Below, in pieces: positions 26,386 through 35,342 of a stretch of DNA of 64,000 nt. A program made the translations under genes and the position numbers. The DNA is taken from assembly GCF_018223345.1 (NCBI RefSeq), contig NZ_CP073587.1:655001-719000 (forward strand), written 5' to 3'. This stretch comes from Shewanella yunxiaonensis. Lineage in GTDB: Bacteria > Pseudomonadota > Gammaproteobacteria > Enterobacterales > Shewanellaceae. How positions within the stretch are numbered: position 1 is the first letter of the stretch; each line of letters opens with the position of its first letter. The notes beneath the pieces were generated by a model, which worked only from the letters and a program-made list of their open reading frames with translations, was not told the origin of the DNA and did not search any database.

Positions 26386-28098
26386 TTAAAAAGTCGCGAC
26401 GCCCTGGCTGTCGCTCCATGCTTGCAGATGGTAATGATACAACTGCAATGACCCTATGGTATTGGCCTTAACCTGATCATTTTTACTGTAAAAATTTTTC
26501 GGAAATTCAAACGCAGCACGGATAAGTCCAGGCGTTAGCCAATCGTCATCTACTGGCAGTTTTTGTAAGGTTTGCAGACGACTGCGGGCATCTTTGCCAC
26601 TGAGAGTGCCTATGGTCCAGCCCCATTCGCCAAAGCTTGGCACATTGTGGTGATATTGATCGACTTTGAAGCCGGCTAACGCCAGCGTTTTACCGATGGA
26701 GATAAACGCTTTGGTGGCGTGATATGGTGAAGTGGACTGAATACCAATAGCACCATCGGCGCTTAATAGTTGTGCCAGCTTGCGATAAAACAGATCGGAA
26801 TACAGCTTGTTGAGGTCCGGATGGGACGGATCTGGCAGATCCACAATAATGGCATCGTATTTCTGCCCTTGTTGTAGCAGGGTATCTACGCCATTAAAGG
26901 CATCATTAAACATGACCTCTACCCGCGGGTCGTTAAACGCGTTGCCATTTAACGCCAGTAACGCATGTGCCAGCCGTTTCGGCATGTCATCCGGTGGGGT
27001 TTTAAAAAGTGTCACCACCTCTTTATCCAGATCCAACAAGGTCACCTGATGCGGTTGCCATTTGTAGATTTGGCGCAGGGCTAAGCCATCACCGCCACCA
27101 ATCACCAGCACTTTGTCATGACGGGCACTGGCTGCCAGTACCGGATGTACCAAATAGGCGTGGTAAATGTGCTCATCAATAGAGGAAAACTGCAACCGAC
27201 CATTGATATACATGGAATATACCGGCGGTAGATGATTGCCCATCAACCGTTCGGTAAAGTTCAACTGCTGAAAGCGGGTCGCCTTGCTGTAAATAACATT
27301 GTCTTTATACAGCAGGTTGTTAAACGACTGTTCCCAGATTGGCCCTTGGGTCGCAAGGAGCAACAATAAGCCGGTTGCCAGCAGGTGTCCGGCTAGCAGC
27401 CAGTTGGCATGGCGGATGCGCTCACGAAAACGCAGAATAAACAGTAAGCCAGCCAGTAGGTTAAACCCTGCTGTCAGTGCGGCCACTAATTGGGTATCGA
27501 GTGCCAGCATGAAAGCAACCCAAATGGCGGCTCCGATGCCTGCGCCAATGTAATCCGCACCATAAATTGTGCCGGCATTATGCAGCAGATGTTCATCGCT
27601 CAACGCCTGACGTACCCTGGCAATCAGCGGGATTTCCATACCGATCATTAAACCCAGCAGCACCCCCCATAAATAGGGAAGATAGACGGCAATGGATTGA
27701 AATTTACCGATAAAACCGCCATCGGGGATTTGATCCGGCGGTAACTCCATGGTTTGAGCAATCAGTTTTGGGAGTTCATGACCGAAACCGATAACGGCGG
27801 CGGTGATGAGGATGGCTAACGACCCCAGCAGCGCCACGCTCAGTTCTAACCTGGCAAAGCCGTCAAAAGCTGATTTGATTTTACGGGCGGCAAAGGCTCC
27901 GAACCCCATTGACACGATCATCAGACCGATCATGGTGTAGATGGCAGCTTCTAACGCCCCAAGGATGCGCCCGGCGTAATGAGACAGCAGATATTCGTAG
28001 ATGAGACCACAGGCAGCAAGAATGCCCATGATCCCCAGCAGCAGCATATCATCCAGCCGAGTCAGGCCGTTGCGCGTTACCGTAGTAGCTGTTACCAC
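26386..28098 (-). CDS. Membrane-anchored spermidine-synthase-like protein
   Basis: Protein of 570 aa. Residues about 15-240 hold roughly seven membrane helices; residues about 270-540 form an aminopropyltransferase/SpeE-type domain with the cofactor motif VLVIGGGDGLALRQ, the acidic loop VTLLDLDKEV and the catalytic DLPDPSHPDLNKLYS. Soluble SpeE makes spermidine from putrescine and decarboxylated S-adenosylmethionine; the membrane-fused form is a separate, poorly studied branch. No AdoMet decarboxylase gene is in the window, so the true substrate is open. The start is 3 nt after the DUF350 stop, so the three genes lipoprotein-DUF350-this gene form one operon. Confidence 0.88.
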   Translation of the reverse strand: MVTATTVTRNGLTRLDDMLLLGIMGILAACGLIYEYLLSHYAGRILGALEAAIYTMIGLMIVSMGFGAFAARKIKSAFDGFARLELSVALLGSLAILITAAVIGFGHELPKLIAQTMELPPDQIPDGGFIGKFQSIAVYLPYLWGVLLGLMIGMEIPLIARVRQALSDEHLLHNAGTIYGADYIGAGIGAAIWVAFMLALDTQLVAALTAGFNLLAGLLFILRFRERIRHANWLLAGHLLATGLLLLLATQGPIWEQSFNNLLYKDNVIYSKATRFQQLNFTERLMGNHLPPVYSMYINGRLQFSSIDEHIYHAYLVHPVLAASARHDKVLVIGGGDGLALRQIYKWQPHQVTLLDLDKEVVTLFKTPPDDMPKRLAHALLALNGNAFNDPRVEVMFNDAFNGVDTLLQQGQKYDAIIVDLPDPSHPDLNKLYSDLFYRKLAQLLSADGAIGIQSTSPYHATKAFISIGKTLALAGFKVDQYHHNVPSFGEWGWTIGTLSGKDARSRLQTLQKLPVDDDWLTPGLIRAAFEFPKNFYSKNDQVKANTIGSLQLYHYHLQAWSDSQGVATF

Positions 28099-28101
28099 GA
28101 C

Positions 28102-29001
28102 TTATGCCATCAAACCAGTCAGAATGAGTGCCACAGCAATACTGATGGCCATTTCAACAGACGCTAAGCCGATGTTCCGTTGTCGTTCTACCTCTTCTGA
28201 CAGGTCGATTTTTGCTAACACCAACCATTTGACAATTTTTATTAGCACAGTCAGTACCAATAGCATCATCACAGAGAACAACAGCCAACCTAACAAATTG
28301 CTGAGGTAGGCGGTGGGGTCATAATCCATAAAGTGGCTGGCGGCGTTAAAGCTCAGGCCCATCGCAATCATCGTACCTGCATGGCGCAGTGCCAGCGCTG
28401 TGTTGCCTTCCATCAATGCCAGCTGCAAAGCGGCACCTTGATTACGGCGGGCATAGGCAATTTCCAGTCCGCGAGTCAGCACTACCAGCATTAGCTGTGA
28501 TACGGCAAAGGCACTGAAGATAGCAATAAATGTATTTACGGTCAGATCTTCTGCCCACAGCAACACTGCGCGAATCACCAGTGCGGTTGCGATGGCGGCG
28601 GCGGCATCGACTATCGCGACGGAGATATTGCCTTTAAGCACTAACTCATCTTTATTGAACTGATTGAGCGCGACTTTATCGTGCAGGAATCGCCCGAGCT
28701 TAATCAGAATCAGTCCGCAGAGGCCGTAGGCAGTCATGCCAATCGCTTCTTGCAGATAGGTATGCGCTGCGGCACCGGTAATCGCCCCGGTCAGAACGAT
28801 GCCGAGTGCCGCTACGGCTCCGGCTGTGCTGATGCCGAAGGCAAAGTTATCACGTACCGCCAATTCTTCGTTACTGTTGACCTTTACGCTCCAGCCCTGC
28901 ATATAGCGCATCAGTGCCAGCAGAATCACCGCTATCCCAAGATCGATGGCGAGTATACCCGCCAATTGCGAAGTGATACCGAATTCCTGAAAGAGTGTCA
29001 T
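28102..29001 (-). CDS. Tandem DUF350 membrane protein (YjfL-like)
   Basis: Inner-membrane protein of 299 aa with two DUF350 repeats, about residues 15-145 and 160-299, each with four hydrophobic helices. E. coli YjfL, a single DUF350 unit of about 132 aa, is the named relative; here the unit is doubled. The function is unknown. It lies between the lipoprotein and the spermidine-synthase-like gene with very short gaps, and in E. coli the family is also next to yjfIJK, which supports a shared process in the envelope. Confidence 0.88.
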   Translation of the reverse strand: MTLFQEFGITSQLAGILAIDLGIAVILLALMRYMQGWSVKVNSNEELAVRDNFAFGISTAGAVAALGIVLTGAITGAAAHTYLQEAIGMTAYGLCGLILIKLGRFLHDKVALNQFNKDELVLKGNISVAIVDAAAAIATALVIRAVLLWAEDLTVNTFIAIFSAFAVSQLMLVVLTRGLEIAYARRNQGAALQLALMEGNTALALRHAGTMIAMGLSFNAASHFMDYDPTAYLSNLLGWLLFSVMMLLVLTVLIKIVKWLVLAKIDLSEEVERQRNIGLASVEMAISIAVALILTGLMA

Positions 29002-29024
29002 CTTAATTCCTTTACTGTTGCTGT

Positions 29025-29975
29025 TTACTTACCGCGACTGATGCCTCGGCTGGTGCGAAAACCTGAATTACGGAAACTACTGTCTTTGGCATAATTGGAA
29101 CGAAACTTACTGCCGCTGCCAAAACTACTATTGCTTGTTGGCGTGCTGATACTCTGCCGCGATAGCGCTGTTGAGCCAGTACGTGATTTGGCATAGGGAC
29201 TATCAAAACGTTTCCCTTGTGAATCAAAGCTTTTTTTAGTGCGTTGATAGAGCTGGTCCTGAGTCGTGGCTTGTTTAGGTGAGGTATAACGGTAGCGACC
29301 AACATCGTTGTAATAACTGTAGTCACGATAGCGAGACCAGTTATCGTAGTAGATGGGACGATTGAACAAGTTGGAAAACATGGCATACATGCCATACCAT
29401 TCCCAAAAAGAGGTCCCATTGGAACCACTTACCCAATGGCCATAAGACGGGTTACCGACCAACTGGCTGCCAGGACCGAAGTTTTTCGCATTGTTGGCAA
29501 CGGTAGAGGTTTCCTTGCTGACGGCATTTACTCGCGCTAATTTACCGTTAGACATATCGGCAACCACATTTACCTGATCTGACAGCATATCGTTGTACTG
29601 ACTCGGATCGGTTGCCTGATAGATATTTTTCAGCTCCTGCAGTTGCGCATCCAGACCGGGAAAGTTTGCGGTGTTACTGGCATCTTGTAGTCGCTGTTTG
29701 AGTGCACTGAACATGGGGCCGCTGTTCCCACCATCCTTGGCCATCTCGGTCATCAAGGGTTGCAGGTCGGGCCGCTCGGATGCGAGTATCCGAGTATATT
29801 GAGTTAACAGCATGGCGTTGCGTATCTGTCCAGCCTCTAGTTGTTGAGACAATTTTTGCAGACGTTGACTGTCAAGTTGCTGTAGCTGGGTAATTTGTTC
29901 GGGTCGGTCATCTCCACAAGCGGTGAGAGACAACAACATGAGCACTGTGACAATACGGGTAAGTATCCCTGCCAT
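29025..29975 (-). CDS. Predicted lipoprotein of the PspA island
   Basis: Exported protein of 316 aa that I do not recognise. The lipobox is LTAC (residues 17-20, after MAGILTRIVTVLMLLS), so Cys20 should be lipidated. The N-terminal part is helical and Gln/Leu-rich, the middle has an aromatic segment rich in Tyr and Trp (NWSRYRDYSYYNDVGRYRY), and the C-terminal 100 residues are low complexity, dominated by Ser, Arg, Lys and Phe, suggesting disorder or surface binding. It is the first gene of the operon with DUF350 and the spermidine-synthase-like gene, behind palindrome copy 3. Confidence 0.8.
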   Translation of the reverse strand: MAGILTRIVTVLMLLSLTACGDDRPEQITQLQQLDSQRLQKLSQQLEAGQIRNAMLLTQYTRILASERPDLQPLMTEMAKDGGNSGPMFSALKQRLQDASNTANFPGLDAQLQELKNIYQATDPSQYNDMLSDQVNVVADMSNGKLARVNAVSKETSTVANNAKNFGPGSQLVGNPSYGHWVSGSNGTSFWEWYGMYAMFSNLFNRPIYYDNWSRYRDYSYYNDVGRYRYTSPKQATTQDQLYQRTKKSFDSQGKRFDSPYAKSRTGSTALSRQSISTPTSNSSFGSGSKFRSNYAKDSSFRNSGFRTSRGISRGK

Positions 29976-30141
29976 GTTTTCTCCATCTTTAGTTAGATCG
30001 GCGTTATCCAGATTTTATCTGGACCATAGGCCGGACCATCAAGTTGGTGTAATCTGTTCCGTAAGGTATTAACACTGTTTAACAATGCCATACCGGATAG
30101 ATTGTGTTTAGCTTGCTTGGGGCAAGCCATACTTGGAATTA

Positions 30142-30170
30142 TCTATAACATTATTGACATATTATGTCGA
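30142..30170 (-). promoter_or_regulatory. Putative promoter of the lipoprotein-DUF350-aminopropyltransferase operon
   Basis: On the minus strand TCGACA (30170-30165) and TATAGA (30147-30142) are 17 bp apart. As in the yjfI promoter, the -35 is built from one arm of the palindrome. The leader to the lipoprotein start is about 160 nt. Confidence 0.5.
30156..30168. promoter_or_regulatory. Palindromic operator, copy 3 (GACATATTATGTC)
   Basis: Third exact copy of the 13-bp palindrome, lying between the divergent lipoprotein operon and glnE. It overlaps the -35 of the lipoprotein operon promoter and is 28 nt upstream of the glnE start, so it could affect both. Confidence 0.7.
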
Positions 30171-30196
30171 TCTGATTTTGACGTACTGGGAGCAAT

Positions 30197-33094
30197 ATGG
30201 GGACTGCCACAGGCGATCTAAAGCCTTCTTATCCACTTCTTGAACAAACTTCGGACAAGCATCTGCAGCATCTGCGCAGTCGTGCGCCGGAGGTAGAGGC
30301 GGAATTGACCCCAGAACAGCAGCATGAATTGAAGCAGGTACTGGGGCTGAGTGATTTCATTGCGGAGCAATTGACTCATCATCCAGAATGGATCCAAGAG
30401 TTTTTTGCCGAAGATTTTGCAAAGCCGGAACGACAATTTTTCAGCCAGCAGTTGCAGCAGTTGATGCAGAACGTCAACAGCGAAGAACAAGCCAAAGCGG
30501 TACTGCGATACTTCCGTAACAAGCAGATGACCCGACTAGCATGGCGTGATTTCATGGGCCGGGCTCCACTGGAATCCTCGCTGTTGGACCTTTCGGTACT
30601 GGCGGAAGCCCTGATCATTTGTGCACGTGACTGGCTGTATCAAGACCTGTGCAACACGTTAGGAACGCCTTGTGATAAAAAGGGTAATCCGCAACCACTG
30701 ATGATCCTCGGGATGGGAAAGCTCGGTGGCCGTGAACTCAATTTTTCCTCTGATATCGATCTGATCTTTACGTTCCCAGAACATGGCGAAACGCAAGGTG
30801 GCCGTCGGACCCTGGATAACCAGCAGTTTTTTATCCGCATGGGACAACGCTTAGTGAATCTGTTGGGGCAGGTAACCACCGATGGCTTCGTATTTCGGGT
30901 GGATATGCGATTGCGTCCTTATGGCGAAAGTGGCCCGCTAGTGGTGAGTTACAGTGCGTTAGAGGATTACTACCAGGAACAGGGCCGAGAGTGGGAGCGC
31001 TACGCGATGATTAAAGCGCGAGCGCTTGGGCCATGGAACCGCTTTTCTGACCAGCTACACGATCTGTTACGTCCCTTTATCTACCGTCGATATATCGACT
31101 TTTCCGCGATTGACTCTTTGCGGCGCATGAAAGCCCTGATCGCGCAAGAAGTGAGACGGCGGCAACTAACAGATAACATCAAACTGGGCGCGGGGGGAAT
31201 TCGCGAAGTCGAGTTCGTGGTCCAGAGTTTCCAGTTGATCCGTGGTGGTCGTGAACCTGACTTACGCGTTCAAAACCTCTTTACTGCGATCAACACGCTT
31301 TATGAGCTCGGGCAAATCGACTACTTGTCGGCGGAGGAATTACGCCAGAATTACTGTTTACTGCGTCGGGTAGAAAATCTGATGCAAGCGATAGCGGATC
31401 AACAGACGCAGACACTGCCCAGTCATCCGCTTGACTGGCAGCGCTTATGTTTTGCGCTGGAAATGCAAGATGAAAAGCAGCTGCGAGACGTGATCACGGG
31501 TGCCATGCGCAGCGTGCATCGCCATTTTCGCGCCGCTGTTGGTGGTGAAGAGAGCACCGATGCTATCAATGATTGCTGGACGGTACAGTTGTGGGGTTGT
31601 CAGACACCAGAGCTGGCACAGTCGATGTTAGCGGAACATGGCATTGAGGATAATGAGTTTGCGCCGTTGCTGCGCGCCTGGTGTGACACTATCAGTCACC
31701 GCACTATCGGTCCGCGCGGTCGGGAAACCCTTGATAAGTTGATGCCAAAATTGCTGGAAGAGATTGGTTTACAGCCGTTACCGTCACACGCGCTTAAGCC
31801 CGTGTTAGGGGTGTTGGAACAGATCCTGACGCGCACGACTTATCTGGAGTTGCTTTACGAAAACCCGGGTGCCAGACAGCAACTGATAAGCTTATGTTTG
31901 GCCAGTCCTTGGATTGCCTCTGAAATAGCGCATTTCCCGATGTTGCTAGATGAGTTAATTGATCCTTCGCAGCTTTACAACACCACATCACTCGATGACT
32001 ACGCCAGTGAACTGCGGCAGTACTTGTTGCGCATTCCCGAAGATGATCTGGAACAACAGATGGAGGCGTTGCGGCAGTTCAAGTTGTCACAACAATTAAA
32101 AATAGCGGCTGCCGATGTTACCGGGGTCTTGCCGGTGATGGAGGTCAGTGACCATCTGACGTTTCTCGCGGAAGCCATTATTGAACAGGTGATACAACAA
32201 GCCTGGCGCCAAATCACAGAACGTCATGGTAAGCCTATAGGTTTAGAGGCCGGTCAAACCTCATTTGCGGTAGTCGGTTACGGCAAACTCGGCGGTATTG
32301 AACTGGGCTATGGCTCGGATCTGGATTTAGTATTTCTACATGACGGTGACAACAGCGGTATGACCGATGGCGAAAGGCCGCTGGATGTGAGCCACTTTTA
32401 TGTCAAATTGGCGCAGCGGATCCAGCATCTGTTCACCACCCGCACAATGTCTGGCACCTTGTATGAAGTTGATTTGCGGCTACGTCCCTCAGGTTCATCT
32501 GGATTGCTGGTCAGCAGTATCGAGGCGTTTGCTGATTATCAGTTTAATGAGGCCTGGACCTGGGAACATCAGGCATTGGTGCGCGCGCGGTTTATCTACG
32601 GCGATAACAGTTTAGCGCAACGCTTTGCTGATATTCGCAGTCAGGTGTTGCAGTTGCCACGAGACCAGCAACAGCTATGTAACGATGTCAGAAATATGCG
32701 ACAGAAGATGCGTGATCATTTATTGAAAGCCCCTGCCGATATGTTTGATTTGAAGCAGAGCCGGGGGGGGATCACCGATATTGAATTCATTGCCCAATAT
32801 CTGGTGCTGGCCAATGCGCACGCTTATCCAGAACTTTGCGTGTGGTCGGATAATGTTCGAATATTTGAAGTATTGGCTGATCTGGAATTGCTGCCAACCA
32901 TGACGGCACAGTTACTGACTCAGGTGTATTGTGAGTTGCGCGATGATAATCATCGACTCACGCTGGCCGGCAAACCCGGTTTGTTGCCTCTGGTTGAGGT
33001 TGCGCAGCAGACGCAGCAGGTGTACGAAATTTTTGAACAGGTATTGCTACCTGGTGATGTCTGCCATGATCAAACTCCACCAGTGACTCATTGA
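30197..33094 (+). CDS. glnE: Bifunctional glutamine synthetase adenylyltransferase/deadenylase GlnE
   Basis: Cytoplasmic nitrogen-control enzyme of 965 aa that adds or removes AMP on glutamine synthetase in response to the PII protein and glutamine. Two nucleotidyltransferase domains are seen: the N-terminal adenylyl-removing one with [20 protein letters not shown] (about residue 175) and the C-terminal adenylylating one with [20 protein letters not shown] (about 695). Both keep the paired Asp residues. The start ATG 30197 has GGGAG nearby. Divergent from the PspA island; the shared palindrome at 30156 lies within its promoter region. Confidence 0.97.
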   Translation: MGTATGDLKPSYPLLEQTSDKHLQHLRSRAPEVEAELTPEQQHELKQVLGLSDFIAEQLTHHPEWIQEFFAEDFAKPERQFFSQQLQQLMQNVNSEEQAKAVLRYFRNKQMTRLAWRDFMGRAPLESSLLDLSVLAEALIICARDWLYQDLCNTLGTPCDKKGNPQPLMILGMGKLGGRELNFSSDIDLIFTFPEHGETQGGRRTLDNQQFFIRMGQRLVNLLGQVTTDGFVFRVDMRLRPYGESGPLVVSYSALEDYYQEQGREWERYAMIKARALGPWNRFSDQLHDLLRPFIYRRYIDFSAIDSLRRMKALIAQEVRRRQLTDNIKLGAGGIREVEFVVQSFQLIRGGREPDLRVQNLFTAINTLYELGQIDYLSAEELRQNYCLLRRVENLMQAIADQQTQTLPSHPLDWQRLCFALEMQDEKQLRDVITGAMRSVHRHFRAAVGGEESTDAINDCWTVQLWGCQTPELAQSMLAEHGIEDNEFAPLLRAWCDTISHRTIGPRGRETLDKLMPKLLEEIGLQPLPSHALKPVLGVLEQILTRTTYLELLYENPGARQQLISLCLASPWIASEIAHFPMLLDELIDPSQLYNTTSLDDYASELRQYLLRIPEDDLEQQMEALRQFKLSQQLKIAAADVTGVLPVMEVSDHLTFLAEAIIEQVIQQAWRQITERHGKPIGLEAGQTSFAVVGYGKLGGIELGYGSDLDLVFLHDGDNSGMTDGERPLDVSHFYVKLAQRIQHLFTTRTMSGTLYEVDLRLRPSGSSGLLVSSIEAFADYQFNEAWTWEHQALVRARFIYGDNSLAQRFADIRSQVLQLPRDQQQLCNDVRNMRQKMRDHLLKAPADMFDLKQSRGGITDIEFIAQYLVLANAHAYPELCVWSDNVRIFEVLADLELLPTMTAQLLTQVYCELRDDNHRLTLAGKPGLLPLVEVAQQTQQVYEIFEQVLLPGDVCHDQTPPVTH

Positions 33095-33120
33095 TGGAAA
33101 ACTGAAAGCCAAGGAAAGTC

Positions 33121-33927
33121 ATGAATAGTCGCACCCCTTATCAAACATTTCGCTGGCACTCAGAAATTTTTGATTGTTACAGCAATGATATAGAACAGTT
33201 TGAGCGTCAGCTGCTGCAAGAAACCGCACGACTACAACTCAAGCCTCGGGTTATCGGGCATATTGATGGCTGGCCACTGCAGCTATGGCAGTCACCTGCG
33301 GCCAATGCTGGCTTGCCTTCAGTGTTGATCAGTAGCGGATTTCACGGTGAGGAAGCGGCGGGTCCATGGGGCATGTTGCATTTCATGTCTGAGCTAACGG
33401 ACACGATTTTTACTCAGGTAAATCTGACCTTGTTGCCTTTAGCAAATCCGACTGGATTCAGCAAAGGACATCGTTTCAATCGCTTTGGTGAAAACCCTAA
33501 CCGTGGTTATTTATCGGTTGGTGATGGTGCGACACCGTCCTTAGAAGGCAAATTGCTGCTGGCTCATGCGCAATTGTTGTTGGCGGCCAGTCGTGATGGC
33601 ATTCTTACCTGTCATGAAGACATCTTATCACAGCAAACCTACCTTTATGCCTTTGAGCCCAGTAAGCAACCCGGCGCGTTTAGTCAGGGGTTATTAGCTG
33701 CACTGACGCAGTATTTCCCAGTAACAGAGGCGGCAGTTATCGACGATTGCCCCGTTGAAAACGGCATTATCTTCAACCATTTTGACAGTTCTTTTGAAGC
33801 CTGGCTGGTACGCAGTGGCGCTAAAGCGGGGGCGTGCAGTGAAACGCCAGCTAAAGCGAATTTTGATCGCCGAATATTAGCCAACAGTGCGGTCATGCAA
33901 CAATTTATCGCTGGCTCCCATAACTAA
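33121..33927 (+). CDS. M14-type zinc carboxypeptidase-like protein
   Basis: Protein of 268 aa with the zinc-binding pattern of M14 carboxypeptidases and aspartoacylases: HxxE as HGEE (His75, Glu78), the substrate-binding NPNRG segment, and a third His in LTCHEDILSQQ. A late Glu in the SETP segment is the likely general base. There is no signal peptide, so it acts in the cytoplasm. The substrate may be a murein-derived peptide or an acyl-amino acid; sequence alone does not tell. It follows glnE by 26 nt and may be co-transcribed. Confidence 0.8.
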   Translation: MNSRTPYQTFRWHSEIFDCYSNDIEQFERQLLQETARLQLKPRVIGHIDGWPLQLWQSPAANAGLPSVLISSGFHGEEAAGPWGMLHFMSELTDTIFTQVNLTLLPLANPTGFSKGHRFNRFGENPNRGYLSVGDGATPSLEGKLLLAHAQLLLAASRDGILTCHEDILSQQTYLYAFEPSKQPGAFSQGLLAALTQYFPVTEAAVIDDCPVENGIIFNHFDSSFEAWLVRSGAKAGACSETPAKANFDRRILANSAVMQQFIAGSHN

Positions 33928-33929
33928 AA

Positions 33930-33955
33930 AACGCCCACAAAGCAGTGGGCGTTTA
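33930..33955. terminator. Bidirectional terminator between the M14 and L,D-transpeptidase genes
   Basis: Hairpin AACGCCCAC / GTGGGCGTT with a 6-nt loop, T-rich on the plus strand and preceded by AAAAAA, which supplies a U-tract for the minus strand. Confidence 0.85.
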
Positions 33956-33975
33956 GTTCAAAGGCATTTTATGCA

Positions 33976-34887
33976 TCAGTTGATGCGAGTGGGTACACCA
34001 CTGCGGTCATCTAACACACGTTTTAATACCAGAGAGTTGGTATCGCGCTGTGCAATGAACCGGCTGATTTTGGGAGTAAGTTGCAACACTGTCGGCTCGG
34101 CAGAATTAAATTCTGCTTCGGTGCGTGATAGTGGGTTATGCACCTCGACCCAGCGACTGCCATCCGGCTCCAGCGCAGTCTTTATCGGTTGATTGACGAA
34201 CTGTACTCGGGTACCGACCGGAACAGTTTTGAACAAATGTTCGATGTCGTTATTACGCAAACGTACGCAGCCATGGCTGACTCGTAAACCAATACCAAAA
34301 CTGGCGTTGGTGCCGTGAATGGCATACAAACGTCCCACATACAGCGCGTAAAGTCCCATCGGATTGTCAGCACCGGCTGGCCAAACTGGCGGCAGGGTTT
34401 CACCTTTGGCTGCATACTCTTTGCGCATCGCCGCAGTCGGAGTCCAGGTAGGTCCGGCTTTTTTACGCTGGACTTTAGTCACCCAATTTTCCGGCGTATC
34501 TTTACCTAACTGACCAATACCGATAGGCAATACTTCTACGCTATTGCGCTCTTTGTGATAGTAATACAAGCGCATTTCCGCCACGTTGATCACGATCCCT
34601 TCCATCGGCGCATCTGGCAGGATCAGTTTATGGGGAATTAACAGCGTGCTGCGTGGCTGGGGCAGAAAAGGATCAACCCCTGCATTGGCTTCCAGCATGT
34701 TGGTCAGCCCCAACTGGTATTCGGCAGCGATGCCTTCAAGTGTCAGCTTTTTCTCTGGTACCACATAGTACTCATTGTGACCAATCAACCGACTACCATT
34801 AGTGGGTAAAGAGTATTCAATGGCACTGGCATTGACACTACATATCATCAGGCCCAAGGACAGGGCGGTATAGAACAGATTACGCAT
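33976..34887 (-). CDS. L,D-transpeptidase (ErfK/YbiS family)
   Basis: Periplasmic enzyme of 303 aa that forms 3-3 crosslinks in peptidoglycan or attaches a lipoprotein to it. It has a signal peptide (residues 1-22, ending NASA), a LysM-like segment (about 40-85, [29 protein letters not shown]) and the YkuD catalytic domain with [30 protein letters not shown], where the Cys of SHGCVR is the nucleophile. Which L,D-transpeptidase activity it has cannot be told from sequence. Confidence 0.93.
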   Translation of the reverse strand: MRNLFYTALSLGLMICSVNASAIEYSLPTNGSRLIGHNEYYVVPEKKLTLEGIAAEYQLGLTNMLEANAGVDPFLPQPRSTLLIPHKLILPDAPMEGIVINVAEMRLYYYHKERNSVEVLPIGIGQLGKDTPENWVTKVQRKKAGPTWTPTAAMRKEYAAKGETLPPVWPAGADNPMGLYALYVGRLYAIHGTNASFGIGLRVSHGCVRLRNNDIEHLFKTVPVGTRVQFVNQPIKTALEPDGSRWVEVHNPLSRTEAEFNSAEPTVLQLTPKISRFIAQRDTNSLVLKRVLDDRSGVPTRIN

Positions 34888-35342
34888 AGGAATTTTGGTT
34901 TTTACCTGCTGAATTTGAATACTGCTTTTTTAACCCGGAGCAGGCATCCTTCCCTAATTGTCGAAGAATTTCAACCGGGAGAGGCATTTTAGTGAAATTT
35001 GCTCAGAAACTATAGAGCTGCCAGCAGATATTCTTTGTTTTGCTGATTGCGGGTGTCAGATGATGCCGATTGGAACTTCAATATATGCATTAATGGCATT
35101 TAATGTATGCCTATCACTAAAAATTTTATCAAACTGTTAAAAATCGAAATTAACTTTAGCTATATGGGGTCAATAGCATTATAAGAATTTAAAATTAATA
35201 ACAAAAATATTTTTAATAACTGAAAGTTATCATGTGATTATGTTACAGTGACTAGGGTCATGATAATTACGCAGAAAATGTCATTAGGAGTGACTTTTAT
35301 CAAGATATAAAGCAACAACCCGGCGGATAAAAGGAGGTAGTT
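34888..35342. other. AT-rich leader region of nhaP2
   Basis: About 455 bp without a gene, strongly AT-rich from 35100 on. It has an inverted repeat TTATCATG (35227-35234) / CATGATAA (35259-35266). The final bases carry AAGGAGGT (35331-35338), a near-perfect ribosome binding site. A long 5' leader with regulatory structure is possible but no known riboswitch was recognised. Confidence 0.45.
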
